Assembly (NCBI GenBank): GCA_039619475.1
Contig: CM077115.1
Location: 558,960,374 to 559,024,373 of the forward strand
DNA length: 64,000 nt
From: Icerya purchasi
Taxonomy: Eukaryota; Arthropoda; Insecta; Hemiptera; Monophlebidae
Reading direction: 5' to 3'
How positions within the stretch are numbered: position 1 is the first letter of the stretch; every line of letters starts with the position of its first letter. The position numbers and the translations under genes are program-made. This document shows, one piece after another, positions 1-11,759 of the stretch. The notes beneath the pieces were generated by a model that ran no database searches, was not told the origin of the DNA, and saw only the letters and a list, made by a program, of their open reading frames with translations.

Positions 1-638
1 AGCGTGAGGAAGGCAGCAAGGAATGGTTAAAGCGCAAACGCACAATGGAGACAACAACAGAACGAGGAAGTGAAGGAAACAGAAGGAACCAAGGATTTGA
101 AGGAAGATTAGGCTGAACGGACAGATAAAAAGAGCGACAATTAAAAAATGAGGAAGGGTACATATCCGACCAAACATTCAGAACTTAATACTTACGCTAA
201 TTAAATTGGGAAAATTATAAAATTAAGCAGATTTCATTTTTTTTTTTTTTGCGACAAGAATTGTTGATTTCCTTCGCGATATTTAATTCTGATTTTTTGT
301 TTTTCTCAAGTATGTACAATGGAACACAGGTATCTCACATGTGTTTGCATTCATTTTACGCGCATAATTTGACATTTCATTACATGTTGCACATTCACAA
401 TAAATAAATGGTGAAATATCAGCAAAAGCTTGGTGATGGTGAATCCGTTTTGCTTCTCTGTCGACTAAGGGGTCTAACTGTCTCCAACTTCTTAAAAGCA
501 AACTTTCATATTTTTCCTCATTGTCATTTTTTTTCATTTCACTTTTTTCGTTCGTTACTGCAATTTCTTCAGCTGGTCTTAAAATTCTTCTGCATCCGTC
601 GGGTTCTATTAGTGCTGTAAATATTCTGCGGCGCGCTG
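1..638. other. unannotated AT-rich stretch
   Basis: No recognisable gene. Short open frames exist on both strands (for example 283-537 minus), but none shows a family motif or a convincing start context. A T-run lies near 237-250. Confidence 0.5.
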
Positions 639-700
639 AAGCCGATTTGAACTTTTATCAAAGTGATTTTCTTAAATTTGATAAAAGTTCAAATCGGCTT
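639..700. repeat. perfect 24-bp inverted repeat (hairpin)
   Basis: The arm at 639-662 is the exact reverse complement of the arm at 677-700, with a 14-base loop at 663-676. A 24-bp perfect stem is long for chance. It could be the inner end of a small foldback element, a cruciform, or an RNA hairpin if transcribed. No terminator context applies in a eukaryotic genome, so its role is unknown. Confidence 0.85.
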
Positions 701-892
701 TCATTTCGGTTACCTACAAATCGGTGTCCTATTTTTAGTAATTCACTATGGAACACGATTGCACCGATTTTTCCATTTGATTTTCCCTGGTTTTTGTATC
801 GATACCGTGTAAATTAGTTGTCCGGATTATTTCTTAGGCTATTACTTTTTTTCATTAAAAAATTTTTATTTTATTTTTATTTTTTTGTCCTT

Positions 893-1088
893 CGCCCTAT
901 CGCTATATCGCCCTATCACCATATCGTCATATCGCCATATCGTCATATCGCCATATCGTCATATCGCCATATCGCCATATCGCCATATCGCCATATCGCC
1001 ATATCGCCGTATCGTCATATCGCCATATCGCCATATCGCCGTATCGTCATATCGCCATATCGCCATATCGCCATATCGTCATATCGTC
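893..1088. repeat. 9-bp minisatellite (catatcgcc/catatcgtc)
   Basis: About 21 tandem copies of a 9-base unit alternate between catatcgcc and catatcgtc, with a few ccgtatcgt variants. Because 9 is a multiple of 3, all frames stay open on the plus strand and give spurious Tyr-Arg-His-Ile-Ala-Ile-Ser repeat ORFs. I treat those as non-genic. Confidence 0.9.
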
Positions 1089-1127
1089 AGTTTAATCTTT
1101 TAAATTAATATTAGCGTCGGTTATAGT

Positions 1128-1700
1128 TTACATCGGTATTCGGTTGCTCTCGATGAATTTATACAATAATCCACATACATGGGAATTACTGTTCGAAACA
1201 ATTTGGCTTACCGTCACTGGCAGATTATTCCATTCCTTCGATACTTCTTTCGCAAAGTTAAATCTACCATCTCTATTGTCATCGTCCCGCCAGATTATTT
1301 GATTTATTGATCCTTCCGATTCACATTTAGGACAAGTTTTGTCTCTGCTACTGTATTTATTCTTACTAGATGTTCCGGTACCTAGAAATTCCCGTAGTCT
1401 TACCATTGTAATTATATAATCGTGTATTCTCCTCTAAACCACGTTTTTTTTTGGAACTAACGTTATCAACCTACAATATTGTCTCCCTTTTGCAATAAAA
1501 ACTTATTGTTCCATTCTTCACATATATGTCGTTTCTAATCACGATGACAAAAACACTCCAGTTACATAATTACGTTAATAATTTTACCGGCTGCTGTATT
1601 ATGACCCTTTCATCGGTCATCTTATTTCCCTTAATGTCGCAGTGGCAAGGAACCCACTTTAATAAGAGTTGGCTATTATACGTCTTAGTGTATATCTTAT
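1128..1700 (-). pseudogene. degenerate RNase H-type LINE fragment (C-terminal end)
   Basis: Reading the minus strand, the segment near 1590-1670 encodes KWVPCHCDIKGNKMTDE. This is the RNase H signature WxPGHxGIxGNExAD in decayed form (PCH for PGH, CDIKGN for xGIxGN). Further along, the open frame 1406-1128 (92 codons) holds an RLR motif followed by CPKCESEGSINQIIW, which matches the C-x2-C...H-x4-C knuckle at the end of RNase H-bearing LINEs such as the copy at 28.4 kb in this window. The order and strand agree with one element that has lost its RT and endonuclease. The two parts are in different frames, so this is a dead copy. Confidence 0.7.
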
Positions 1701-2039
1701 TTGGCTTTTTTTTATTCTTATATCGGGGATACCACCGCGAGTTTTATTCCCGCGGATCTACTTTATTACACTGTTATTATGATGATTATCACTTTTAATA
1801 TGATATTTATTATTATTATTTTTATATATACTTTTTTATTCACGCGCACAAGAATGTTAATGTTATTTATTACCAAACTCGTACATAGATCTTTCGAGGA
1901 CGGTCGGTCGACCGTAAGAAAATTTAAGTATTCTTATTTAAAATCAAAATAATAAAAATACTGTAATTTAAATGATAAAATTGCCACCGAATGGTGATTA
2001 ATATAAACTTAAATAAATTGCATACATATCTCGAACTCC

Positions 2040-2057
2040 GGGGGGGAGGGGGGGGGG
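2040..2057 (+). other. G-run
   Basis: Seventeen G residues broken by one A. This could form a G-quadruplex or be an assembly or replication slippage spot. No adjacent gene supports a regulatory role. Confidence 0.5.
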
Positions 2058-2603
2058 CGATGCCGATGATATAGTGATGCTGATTTGTAGTGTTCCGCTT
2101 CGTTGATCCTGTTTATCTAATTTTGCTGACGTAGGACTTCTCATATGCGAATCTTTTCTTTCGTTTTCGATTTTACAATCAAAATTAATTCATCGATACT
2201 TTTTCGAATAAACGCGATAAAATGATTATGATTTTATATGGCCGAATACAACAACGGAAAGCGTCTGGGGTCAATTCTTTTCCCGACTCCAAAATCTGAC
2301 TGATTACTCGTGAACATATTTCCGATCTCCAAAACGAATCGAAGATCCCTCCTCCACCGTCGGACGGTGTTTCCTCCAGCACTATTTCCATTACGTCAGA
2401 CGTGACGTAACATCACTCCAGGCATCATCATCTCCGATTATTCGCCGAACTACACACACATTTACATACTCACGCTCGCTCTATGTTAATTACTAATTTG
2501 TTTATTATATTTATTATTCATGTAATGTACACATTACACAGTATGTACGCGTATTTCCTTATTAAACGTTCCATATTTGTGATTATTCGTCTATCGTTAA
2601 TAC

Positions 2604-2625
2604 GGGGGGACGGGAGGGGGGGGAG
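2604..2625 (+). other. G-quadruplex-like G-rich run
   Basis: Runs of six, three and nine Gs are separated by one- or two-base spacers, which satisfies a G3+ quadruplex pattern on the plus strand. It is isolated from any recognised gene. Confidence 0.5.
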
Positions 2626-4273
2626 AGTTGCTTTAGCAGTGCTGCGAGGGAGTTTGTTAAAATAAATATTTTTGTCCGATATACTTTTTTTGGAATAAGC
2701 CAAACATCTGAATATTGCTACATTTCTGTAGTAAGAGACGAACCAGCAGCATACGACGAGCCTAATGTTTGAGACGTGATTTCGCATGACAGAAGACGGC
2801 GTTGAATTTATCCTGGGAAACATCTATTATAATCTGTCAGTATAGAATATTTCATATTCTACAAAAACCGGGATTCTATGAATTTTCCGTTAACGATACA
2901 TCGCTAGTTCCGAATGAGACCTTCTCTTAAAAATTTCTCATCGAAGTCACCTTCGCTTGTGCGATACTGATTCTAGAAAATCTATTCCGTATGCTACCAT
3001 TTCGACATCGTAGTAAATTCCTAATTGTGAATAATTACTATAACTTTTTATCAGTAGCGGGGTAACTTTCCGGTATGGACTGCTTAAAGAATTCATCAAG
3101 ATTTTGTTTATATCGGCTGATAATGCTGCGCTCTTTAACTTGACTAAAATTTAAAATTTAGTTTCAAAACAATCGATGAAAAACGATAATTCTATTTACC
3201 AGTATAAAATGCACTATTACAGCCTTAGTGGAATTTTATCAATGTGAAACCCCGATTAATTGAAGAATTTCAGAGGACGTAATTAGAATACACAGACATA
3301 TCATCATCAGGTAATAATAACAAAATGTACGGACATTTTCATAAAAACAAACCCGGGCCATATTCATAAAAATAGGACAGGGTAAGCAAGTCAACTGCAA
3401 AATGGACTTTTTTTCTTCTAATTACTATTCTGCAAAAGTGAAACGGCAGGCTTTAGTGTCGTCTATTTGCACAACACAAAGTATATAACGATCAACTCTG
3501 CATTTATCTAAAACTATTTTTAACGTTTCAATTTAGCTACATATATATTAAGATATTGCCAAAAGATTAGCTATAACTAATTTTGCACACAGGCGAGAAA
3601 GGATTCTGAGTAATTTCTTTAATGCGAAGAATTAATACTAAAGCGTGTGTTACAACCAATAGGTTTCGCTATTGAAAACACGCGAAAAAACCGGGGAAAC
3701 TTCGATTAAAATGAAACATTTACATATTGACTATTCCGTTTGCTTTTTTTTTTTTTTTTTGTTTAATCGCAGCTGATTAAATTCAGTTATCTATAGAATG
3801 AGATGTCAGAAGAACGTGATTATAAATGCAATCGGACGGGAATTTTTTTTTTTTAATGTTACACATATGAGTGTAATAAGATTACTCACCATTAGAGACG
3901 GGTTACGTAAACGAATTATAATTAAGCCATATTTATTGTGTGAACGCAAATGCAGTAGCAAGTCGATCGTGCATTAGGTTACGTATCTGAGCTACCAAAT
4001 TAGCGGCGGTCGTGTTCAATTCACCCGCTGAGGCGCTAATAGATAACTATGCAACAAGGAGAAATTCCTAATACGGGGACAATAGAATTTGTCACAATCA
4101 TTGTTTATAATTCGACCAAGTTGTACTTAACGCATTCCTTCGATCACTTTGGATTCAACTAATGAGGAGTATGCGATAGAAAAGAATAAATTTGGCCTCT
4201 TAACACGGTTTTCTTAAATCATTTAGCGGGTAACCTTTTTTTTTTTTTTGTTTTTTTTTTTCAATGTCACTTG

Positions 4274-4338
4274 GAAAGACCACGTTAGCCTAGTGGTATT
4301 TAAGGAAAAAATCTTCGGACAAAATAGGTTGGTCTTTC
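4274..4338 (+). other. tRNA-like hairpin with A-box-like sequence
   Basis: Arms gaaagacca (4274-4282) and tggtctttc (4330-4338) are perfect reverse complements. Just inside the first arm is tagcctagtgg, identical to the A-box of the SINE at 35.3 kb. There is no good B-box. It may be a decayed SINE or tRNA-like head, or a coincidence. Confidence 0.3.
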
Positions 4339-4616
4339 GAAACATATACATTCGACTAAATTTCTAATTTATAACATAGTTGTTGTTGTTGTTTTTAACT
4401 ATAAACCTATTTTAATCGAACGACGTTCGCAATAGCTCTTATTATATTGCGAATAACTTATTATTTAAATCGGTTTTTTCAATCTCCCTTCCCTTGATCT
4501 TTATTTAACGTTACAACAATCAGTTCAGGGCTCAAACAAAATTATAAAACGCTAACCGAAGTAGATGAAACAATTCCAAAAACATGCTCTATAACCGGAA
4601 AATTTTTTTTGACCGA

Positions 4617-4760
4617 TTTTTTTTTTTTTTTTTTTTTTTTTGCGGGTCCCACAAGGGGGCACTAGCCCGTCTGTGGGTTCCCAACACAATTATACCATTT
4701 ATTTGTACAATAGTTACATCAACTTAACTTAAGTGTACTACTTTCTGTTACAGCATAAAA
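4617..4760 (-). mobile_element. LINE 3' end with long poly-A tail (minus strand)
   Basis: A run of 25 T (4617-4641) is followed directly by gcgggtcccacaag and then by gtgggttcccaacac. The same pair of motifs, similarly spaced, recurs at 45587 and 50575. Read on the minus strand this is a conserved 3' UTR ending in a poly-A tail, the usual end of a LINE. The right boundary is unclear, since similarity to the other copies fades after about 4700. The 45.6 kb copy sits downstream of a CR1/Jockey-like RT, which suggests the parent family. Confidence 0.65.
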
Positions 4761-5774
4761 ATTGTTAACTTATATGTATATACTATAAAATCCACACTCT
4801 CATTATTTATCTCATTTATCCTTACAATTATATGCCATCATCTAAAATAATATTTCCTATTACACAATACCTTAATATGATAACACTTATATATATATAT
4901 TACAATAATACAATATATAATTTTTATACAACTAGCACTCTCTCAGTAGCAGCTTAAAGCTGAAAATAATAAGTCGCATGTCAACGTAGCGTCAATGTTA
5001 TAAGTGGTGTTATTACTAGTATTACGATACTCCTTCTTTTTTTTTTTGTTCCTCCAGCGGATTCTATTAGAACTACTTAACTGCTCACCTCTTTTCACGT
5101 GTCTTTTAAAAAAGAAAAAAAAAGAAACACGCAAATATTAAAAAAATTTTCTTTTGGAGGAGGACCACAGTGGAAAACTAATACTAATATAAAATTTAAT
5201 ATTTGAATTGCTCATGGTAAAAAGTAAGCTATTCCCCGAGTTAATAGATACCACGTGTTCTCTAACGTACGCTATAATATGAGTTCTCTGTTCCGTTCAG
5301 TTCTGCTAATATAAATAAGAACTTAAAAACAGACGCAAAAACATTATGTGTGTGGCACACGCTTCTAAAGAGATGATCTTGACGGTTACATTTTTGAAAT
5401 ATGGCTCTCTCTCTCTCAGATTCAAACTACCAATTTTAATTCATGTTACCGCGATATTTCCTCAAAGAATCAGCGTTTATCGATATCATAAATATTAACC
5501 TATGCGTGAGACTATCTGATTACGAGTGGCTTTTAAATGTTTATGGTACAGCCGAATAAAAATTATTTCCACTTTAATCTTCAACAAATATGTCTAATGA
5601 AAAGTGTACGTTTATCCGTACGAAATTCGATGTTACATGTAGTAATAATCACACGCATCAGCTAATGCTTATTGATCATCGCCATCGCGTAGCGTCTTTG
5701 TTTCTCAGAAACTGCATACACTGACATTTGTTCGAATAAATATTTGCCTCTATATTCTCCCATTCCTTGCGGCA
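4761..5774. other. unannotated stretch
   Basis: AT-rich with a (ta) patch near 4890. The open frame 4943-5134 is lysine-rich because of A-runs and is not gene-like. The upper part may be the body of the LINE copy whose tail is at 4617. Confidence 0.4.
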
Positions 5775-6285
5775 TCAATTATTTACCTTGAACGTTTTTT
5801 TTCCCCTCAAGCCCAGTTGACATAATTTCCAATCTTCTTCTTCCTCGCGGCGACTTTCCTTCAATCTTTCCTTGAATACCCAGTGTGACTCTAGTCCTTC
5901 CTGTCTAATTTTGTGCGCCAAGTATTTCCTTTTCCTCTTCTGGATGTCATCGACCAAGACCGTCCTTTCCATTCCGCTTCTTTGCAGCACTTCTTTATTT
6001 GTATTTCTTTCCGTGGGGTATCCGCCACATTCGCCTGAGCGTCCACATCTTAAATGCTTTTATCTGATGCTTTCCACGTTTAGCGTCTAAATCCCTGAGG
6101 CATATTGTCGACATTACATAGAATTCCATCTTTATTTCCCGATCTTTCAATATCGCCTGCAAATTAGTAAATGCTTGTTTAGCCATCGCAATTCGCGATC
6201 GAATTTCTTTAGTATCTCTTCCGTCATTAGTGAACAGGGGGGACTCTCGAGTATCTGAATTATTCAACTGTATCCGCTGTTTCAT
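5775..6285 (-). pseudogene. RTE-like LINE, C-terminal region
   Basis: Two minus-strand frames (6285-5995 and 5990-5775) read one after the other as the post-RT region of RTE-type endonuclease/reverse transcriptase proteins. EIRSRIAMAKQAF corresponds to the family's EIxxRIxxAKxAF helix, and AFKMWTLRRMWRIP corresponds to the AFEMWCxRRMxRIxW motif. The terminal part carries the (Y)LxHxxRxExL stretch. Two frames are needed, so there is at least one indel, and stops are present. It continues the RT frame at 6300-6611 in the same orientation. Confidence 0.75.
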
Positions 6286-6299
6286 TTTCTATTTTTATC

Positions 6300-6611
6300 T
6301 TAAATTGTGAATCGCTGTTCCCGCGAGAACTTCATTACTTGAGTTTTCTCCACATTGATTTTCATACCTAATTTCTTTCCTTCACGATTTAATTTATTCC
6401 GCATACTTTGCATCGCTCTGGTTGTGTGTACGAGTAGAACCTTATCGTCTGCATAATTTTTAATTTTGACACTGGCTTTCCCTATCCTTCCGATTTTTTC
6501 ATTGAATAGTCTCGGTGATAGCGGGCATCGCTGCCTCATCCCTCTTGTTATCAAGCATCTTTTCACCGAGGATTCGTCTTTCATTCTTAAGCTCGCGCAA
6601 TCTATTCCCAA
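6300..6611 (-). pseudogene. RTE-like LINE reverse transcriptase core (YADD), internally deleted
   Basis: The minus-strand frame contains RGMRQRCPLSPRLFN (RT motif B, normally RGVRQGCxLSPxLFN), then NYADDKVLLV (motif C with the catalytic YADD), then GMKINVEKTQVM (motif D/E). About twenty residues normally lie between LFN and the segment before YADD, but here only a short stretch remains, so there is an internal deletion. Upstream, at 6612-6760 in other frames, IGNKDLRIIKNIYWE is readable, but the motif A aspartate block (FVDFxKAFD) is missing between it and GTRDAIVFLKIIIQRSL. The element is therefore catalytically dead. Confidence 0.85.
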
Positions 6612-7160
6612 TATATGTTTTTAATTATCCGTAGGTCTTTATTACCGATGTTGTACTTCTGCAATATTTGTATCTCAATGCTTCAATCCATCTTGGCCCG
6701 CGTTAAGTGATCGTTGTATTATTATTTTGAGAAAGACTATCGCGTCTCTGGTGCCTCTTTTCCGTATTGCGTGTCACTAAGCTACATATCCAACTTTCGT
6801 TCGATTTAATCTTTTATATTCCTCTTCATTTCTGTTTCTAATGTTTCTTCTTTCATCTATCATTTCTATTATTTCCTGAGATATCCACGGTTTGTTACTT
6901 CCTTTTGCGCTTTTCGGTATTGTTTCCTTCATAACATTTATTTTTCATCTTTTCCAGTCTTCCTCAGTAGTCTATACCTGCTTATCACCTTCGTTTTATG
7001 CTATAATTTCGGTTCCTTCCGTAATACTATTTTCCCCTGCTTCCTGTTCTAGCTCTGCTTGCAAGTTTACTATCACTTTTTGGTCTTTTAGACACTTTGA
7101 AAGTTCCACATTTCGCTTTTTCTTCTCTCTTCGACATTTCTTCAGCATTAATCGGCAATT
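6612..7160 (-). pseudogene. RTE-like LINE, linker and N-terminal RT in broken frames
   Basis: Translating the minus strand gives KPWISQEIIEMIDERRN followed by NRNEEEYKRLNRT, the pre-RT linker typical of RTE elements (KPWITxEIxxxIxERRxxxxxxxxxEYxxL). Next comes GTRDAIVFLKIIIQRSL, the start of the RT palm. Frames switch and stops occur. The plus-strand open frame at 6892-7206 is antisense to this and not a gene. Confidence 0.7.
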
Positions 7161-7162
7161 GG

Positions 7163-7980
7163 CTACCAATGGCACATGGCCTGAATTACAATCGGCTCCT
7201 GGGTAGGTATGTAGGTATAACAATTTTTCACCATGTTTTTATATCTTCCATTGATCACGATGAAATCTATTTGGTTTCTGTTTCTATCTCTAGGGCTTAT
7301 CCAGGTGTGTGTATAGTCCTCTTGGATGCTGTTTAAACCATGTGTTGCACAATTTAAGATTATGTGCTTTTGCAAATTCTAACAGGCGTTCCCTAGGCAG
7401 TATGTATCTTCCTGTTGCTGTGCTTCCGTGATTCGCGTCGACTTTGGCGTTAAAATCTCCTAAAATGAATATATCACCAAATTTTGCTCGTTTTAACGTG
7501 TTTTCTAGCTCCTCATAGAACTCCTCGATTTCTTCTGTGCTACTGTCAGCCGTTGGCGCGTATGTCTGAATTACTATGACCGGCCTTGGTTTTGTCTTGA
7601 TTTTCACTCTATTATTATTCTCTCTGAGACCGGATTTATCTCGTTTATTGCAGCTGCAATCTGTTTTTTCATCAGTATCCCGACTCCACTTTCGTAGGTG
7701 TCTTTCCCGCTGTACGCATTCGTCGTCGGCGCTTATCCTTCCGCTTCCTGGCCATCTGGTTTCAGTTATTGCTAAGATGTCCAGGTCCAAGCGCTTGGCC
7801 TCAATGCAAACGTTCTTTATTTTCCCCATCGGATAAAGCATTATCGCATTCCATGTGGTTATCCTCGTATATTTTTCTTGTTTTCTTCTTCTCGTTTTCT
7901 CTTTGCTTGCCTTCGCCGCTCTTATGTTAATATGTTCATGTTCTCCATATTTCTCCGCCTTATTTTGACTCTGTAGATTC
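7163..7980 (-). pseudogene. RTE-like LINE endonuclease domain
   Basis: The minus frame 7841-7290 (183 codons, open back to about 7960 without an obvious ATG) is an exonuclease-endonuclease-phosphatase (APE-type) domain. TTWNAIMLYPMGKIKNV is the family's TWNVRTLYxxGKLxNV start, ITETRW carries the catalytic glutamate, QTYAPT is the central strand, and LGDFNAKV carries the D-x-N catalytic pair. A frameshift near 7330-7375 moves the end of the domain to the frame 7375-7163, where THTWISPRDRNRNQIDFIVI matches the YTWxSPDGxxRNQIDYILI end. Such an enzyme would nick target DNA for target-primed reverse transcription. It is in line with the RT and C-terminal pieces below it, so 5.8-8.0 kb is one element. 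Confidence 0.88.
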
Positions 7981-8639
7981 TTCGCACCCTACCCGACTGC
8001 TTTGACGGATAGGAAGCAGTCTGACGGAGAGTTTGGGCCATTGTATTCTCGATAATCATAGGTGTAATCTAGCGAAGATAATGTCGGTAGTATCCCGTTG
8101 CGCCATGATTTTCCGTTAGGGTCTTAGCCGAAAGGATCCGGTTTTAAGGCGCCAGATATTCGCCTACTCGCTCTAGATTGGTATTCTCGCCAATCCGACT
8201 GAAGCACAATATCGCGAGCGAATTGCTGATAGTCTGCCGTTATTAATGCGGTAAAAAGTTAACCGATATTTAGTGAAAGGAACACACCTTCGGCAAGTGA
8301 ACCCTTGTCCCTTTTTGCTATCAGCGATGTATTGTGAGTTCCGATTTAGCTTTTGTGATCGGCGTCAAGCCCGCCGAAAACAGAAAATTACCACCGTGCA
8401 CGACGTGGGGACGTACGGAGCTCACATGGTTGTTGTTTCATTTCTCCAGCGGTGAGACTAGCACCATGTGGTGGTCGCGAGTGACTACTTACTAGAGAAG
8501 GTGGCTCTAGTCTGTGCCCCGCAGGGCAACGCTTATATACATATAATCTATATAATAATGTATATTATACCTATATATGTAATCCTATGATATATGTAGG
8601 TTTACATTCATTATAACAGGGTCTGGTAATATTTTTATT
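7981..8639. other. region upstream of the RTE element
   Basis: No gene recognised. It may include the 5' UTR of the minus-strand RTE element. It includes a ta-rich patch at about 8536-8600. Confidence 0.4.
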
Positions 8640-9001
8640 CGTTTTATTTTATTCTTCTTCTTCTTCTTCTTTGATTAACGTGCCATGTACTGCCGCCTAG
8701 GCCAGAGGCACTGATAAGTCGGAAGTTAGATGGTATGGAATAAGTTAGTAATTTTGAGGAAAAGGAGGAGATGTTCCACTTTGTCGTGATGATCAGATAA
8801 GATTTTGGAAAGGTTAGACGACCGGAGAGTTTGTGTTCGGCATGTATTTGTAAGTAGGACAGTTGATGAGTAAGTGTTGGACTGTGATGGGAGAATTGCA
8901 ATTGGAACATAGTGGGATGGGTTGTCTGGACAGGAGGTGACTGTGCGTGATTTTGGTGTGGCCTAGACGGAGTCTTGTGACAACTATTTCGTTCCTTCGA
9001 T
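8640..9001 (-). pseudogene. LINE C-terminal fragment with C-x2-C...H-x4-C knuckle
   Basis: From 9000 downward the minus strand reads EIVVTRLRLGHTKITHSHLL, then CSNCNSPITVQHLLINCPTY. This is the terminal arginine-rich motif and CCHC-like knuckle found after the RNase H domain of Jockey/R1/I-type LINEs (TRLRxGHTxxTHxxLL...CxxCxxPxTVxHxLxxCP). A stop follows soon after. The 3' end runs into a (ttc)n repeat (8651-8673), which may replace a normal poly-A tail. Only the last 120 or so codons survive, a 5'-truncated dead copy. Confidence 0.8.
8651..8673. repeat. (ttc)n microsatellite
   Basis: About seven ttc repeats at the 3' edge of the LINE fragment above. Confidence 0.8.
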
Positions 9002-10553
9002 TTGTTGATAGTGAAGTTTTCTTAAACGTAACCGAATTTTGTTTTTGTTTTGTCCGGTTTATATTTATTTACTTAATTTCCTTGTTGCTTTCAAATTAAA
9101 TGTTCGCGAGAATGATAAAAATATGTGCATTTATTGGAGGGATTCTAGTAGACAGTTCTTTCTAAGAATAGGTAACGCGAATATAAAAAAAAAGTAGTTA
9201 TTATATTACCAAAAATATATGTTTTAAGGCGTTAAAGAACGTCAAAAGGTGTTATTATTAACGGACTCTTTTGTTATCAATGAATCACGAATAATGTAGA
9301 ACAAAACAGAAAAGGTTGTGGTTCTTAGTGTAATATATTAAATAATATCGGAAAAGCGTGGGAAAGCAGTCATATAATTTGTACGAAATAACCAATATAA
9401 TATGGAAGGCAACAAGAATGTATTATTCCCGATAGGTAGAAAATATTTAAAATTGTCTGGGAAAAAATATATCCCACAAGTAGAGCGAATAAACGTAGAA
9501 AACACCTGAAAAAATCTATAAAGAAAAGCCAGATAAGACGTAATATATATAAAAAAAAAACCACTAAACACAAAATACGGGCAAGATCAAAACATCGAAT
9601 GAGCACCGCGCGGTCTCTACTTAAATTAAAAATAACAACGGATTAATTACAAAAAGAGAGACTGAACGCCTAGTGTGGCAGTACGGACATACCTTAGTAT
9701 ACTTTTCAACAATACCATGTGTTAATGGGAAACAGACGGTGCAATAGACGAATGATATAATATTAAAAACAGTAATATTATACTATAAGTGAATAGGAAG
9801 TAAATAATGAAGATGAAAAGTGATTAAAAGAGTAACGACTCGATATCAGTGAACATTAACGAGCAAATTGATCAGATGGCGATATTTTGTAAGAGTAGAA
9901 TTCGTTTGAAAATAAATGCCACCATTCGCATTGGATTAATGCGCTCAAACGAGCGCCGAAATAAACTTAAAAGGAAAGGTAACAAGCGAAAGCACGCAAA
10001 GGCTAGGCAGGTTTAAGTTTTAAAAAAGCCGCATGATAAAAGTTAACAGAGCGACCTTTATTATTACAGCTAGTATTTGTCATTATTAGTCGTACCAGAC
10101 TGGACTATATCATTTTTCGTATTCCGACGAAATTGATCTATTCGATATAATTTTATTCGCCACTGATTCGCGTTGTCCGGTGTTTTCGAGAACTTCTCAT
10201 TATGATAATTCGATTAATAATGAATGATGCAAAGAGCAAGTGTGTACTTTCTACATTCGGCCTTTAAGACCGCAACTGCGCTGGATGGTGAACATTGCTG
10301 ATAAGCTGTGCCGACGACATGGCAGAGTAATGATCGCAGATAGGATAAGTCGCTGTAACGGCACCCGCAGCTTATTAAGAATACAAACAGCTTTACTTAT
10401 AACACCTTACCAGAGGTCACCGGCTCGATTAATTAGATTCAGATAAGTTGCTTTCGCATGCCAAATGCATACATAGTTGCTGAAGAAATAAATTTATTCC
10501 GTGAATTTTTGTTAATTAATTCGCTTACGTTTGAGACTTAATAAAAGACAGAA

Positions 10554-10560
<7 letters not shown>

Positions 10561-10588
<28 letters not shown>
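10561..10588. repeat. (ga)n microsatellite
   Basis: Fourteen ga dinucleotides in a row. Confidence 0.9.
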
Positions 10589-10592
<4 letters not shown>

Positions 10593-11759
10593 TTCATGTG
10601 TTTCCGATTTGACTATGCCACCACGTTAGTTCAACAAGAAATCCGTATTGTGTATATCACGTAATTATATAATTAACGGCACTCCCCTTATTACGAATTT
10701 TAATAAAAATCTGCATTAAACGGGTTTACGTCATTTCGCAAAATTCTTTTGCAATACCGTAATCATCGAAACTTTCTTCATCGTTAAAAATATATTCTAA
10801 AAGTAAACAACTTTCGGGAAAAGGGGACGATAATTACCCCTTTCATCTTTCACTTTTTATCGAATTTTTGTATTATAGAAAAGAACAGAGAGAATGTCGA
10901 TAGGCAAGTTATTTTCTGTCATGAACAGGATGTGTCGCAAAAATCTGAACTAGCCAATGGTAGATCTGCTTTTTTGTGTAACCTTTTTTTCTAAACTATA
11001 TGACAGTCGTTCGATACAATCGGATGATGGCCTTTTTTCTGCAACGGTATCGGTAAACTTAATTAACTAGATATAATGAATACAAGCATTTTTTCTCTCC
11101 CATCGAAACGATCAAATCTTTCTCGAACAACACAATAAAGTGGTTTCTTCAAGCAGCGGCGGTCAATTTCTATAAACACACCCCTCCTGCATGAAGGTAT
11201 ATTTAGCAGTAATGTTTCGTTTGAGGAGAATATCGGTTCCGAATCTCAGGCCGTGCATCGAAAAGTGCAAAAAATCATCAGTAGGCCGGATTAATGGTTG
11301 ACGGGCCGAAATAAAATAAACGCGTATATTTTAAACAGCTGACGACCTCTAATAGACAATTTCAAAATTATTTTCTTTTCACTGATAAAACTGATGAAAA
11401 TTTTTTTTTAGAGCCGGAGAAAGAATTTCACGTGAAAACCGACGCAGTCGAGGGTATTTTAGAACAGTGTGAAAATTTTTATGTGAAAATCCCGCCGAGT
11501 ACCCGTTTTTTTAACGCTGTTGGTATGTGAAAATAGATGAAGAAATTTTGACATTTCCAAAAAAAAAAAGAAGAAGGAAGAAACGATTTTTTCATTCGGA
11601 TTATTAAAATTTTTAAGGAAAATCTATGAACCGGAGAGACACTTTTCGATTTATACAAAGAACGTGTATACGAATGAAACATTTTAGAAGTCGAATTTAA
11701 ACTACACAATTTTTGAATTCAAAATTTTCGTTTCCCAATAATCACCGTGTTACGAGCAG

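Larger units (their letters stand above)
1701..4616. other. unannotated AT-rich stretch with G-runs
   Basis: No gene recognised. It contains two G-rich runs (2040-2057 and 2604-2625), T-runs near 3745-3762 and 4238-4261, and a small tRNA-like hairpin at 4274-4338. Open frames at 2185-2391 and 2518-2823 (minus) resemble no known family. Confidence 0.45.
5760..7980 (-). mobile_element. decayed RTE-like non-LTR retrotransposon
   Basis: The collinear minus-strand order endonuclease, linker, RT, C-terminal region spans about 2.2 kb, shorter than the roughly 3 kb ORF of intact RTE elements because of internal deletions (RT motif A and part of the region before YADD). No poly-A tail or target-site duplication could be recognised. 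Confidence 0.8.

Noticed and set aside
818..1108. Overlapping plus-strand frames with Tyr-Arg-His-Ile repeats
   Set aside because: They are translations of the 9-bp minisatellite, which keeps every frame open.
2040..2625. G-runs as a promoter or telomeric signal
   Set aside because: There is no telomere repeat unit and no gene start nearby.
6892..7336. Plus-strand frames of 79-104 codons
   Set aside because: Antisense to the RTE linker and endonuclease, which have clear family motifs on the minus strand.
7576..7836. 86-codon plus frame
   Set aside because: Antisense to the LINE endonuclease domain.
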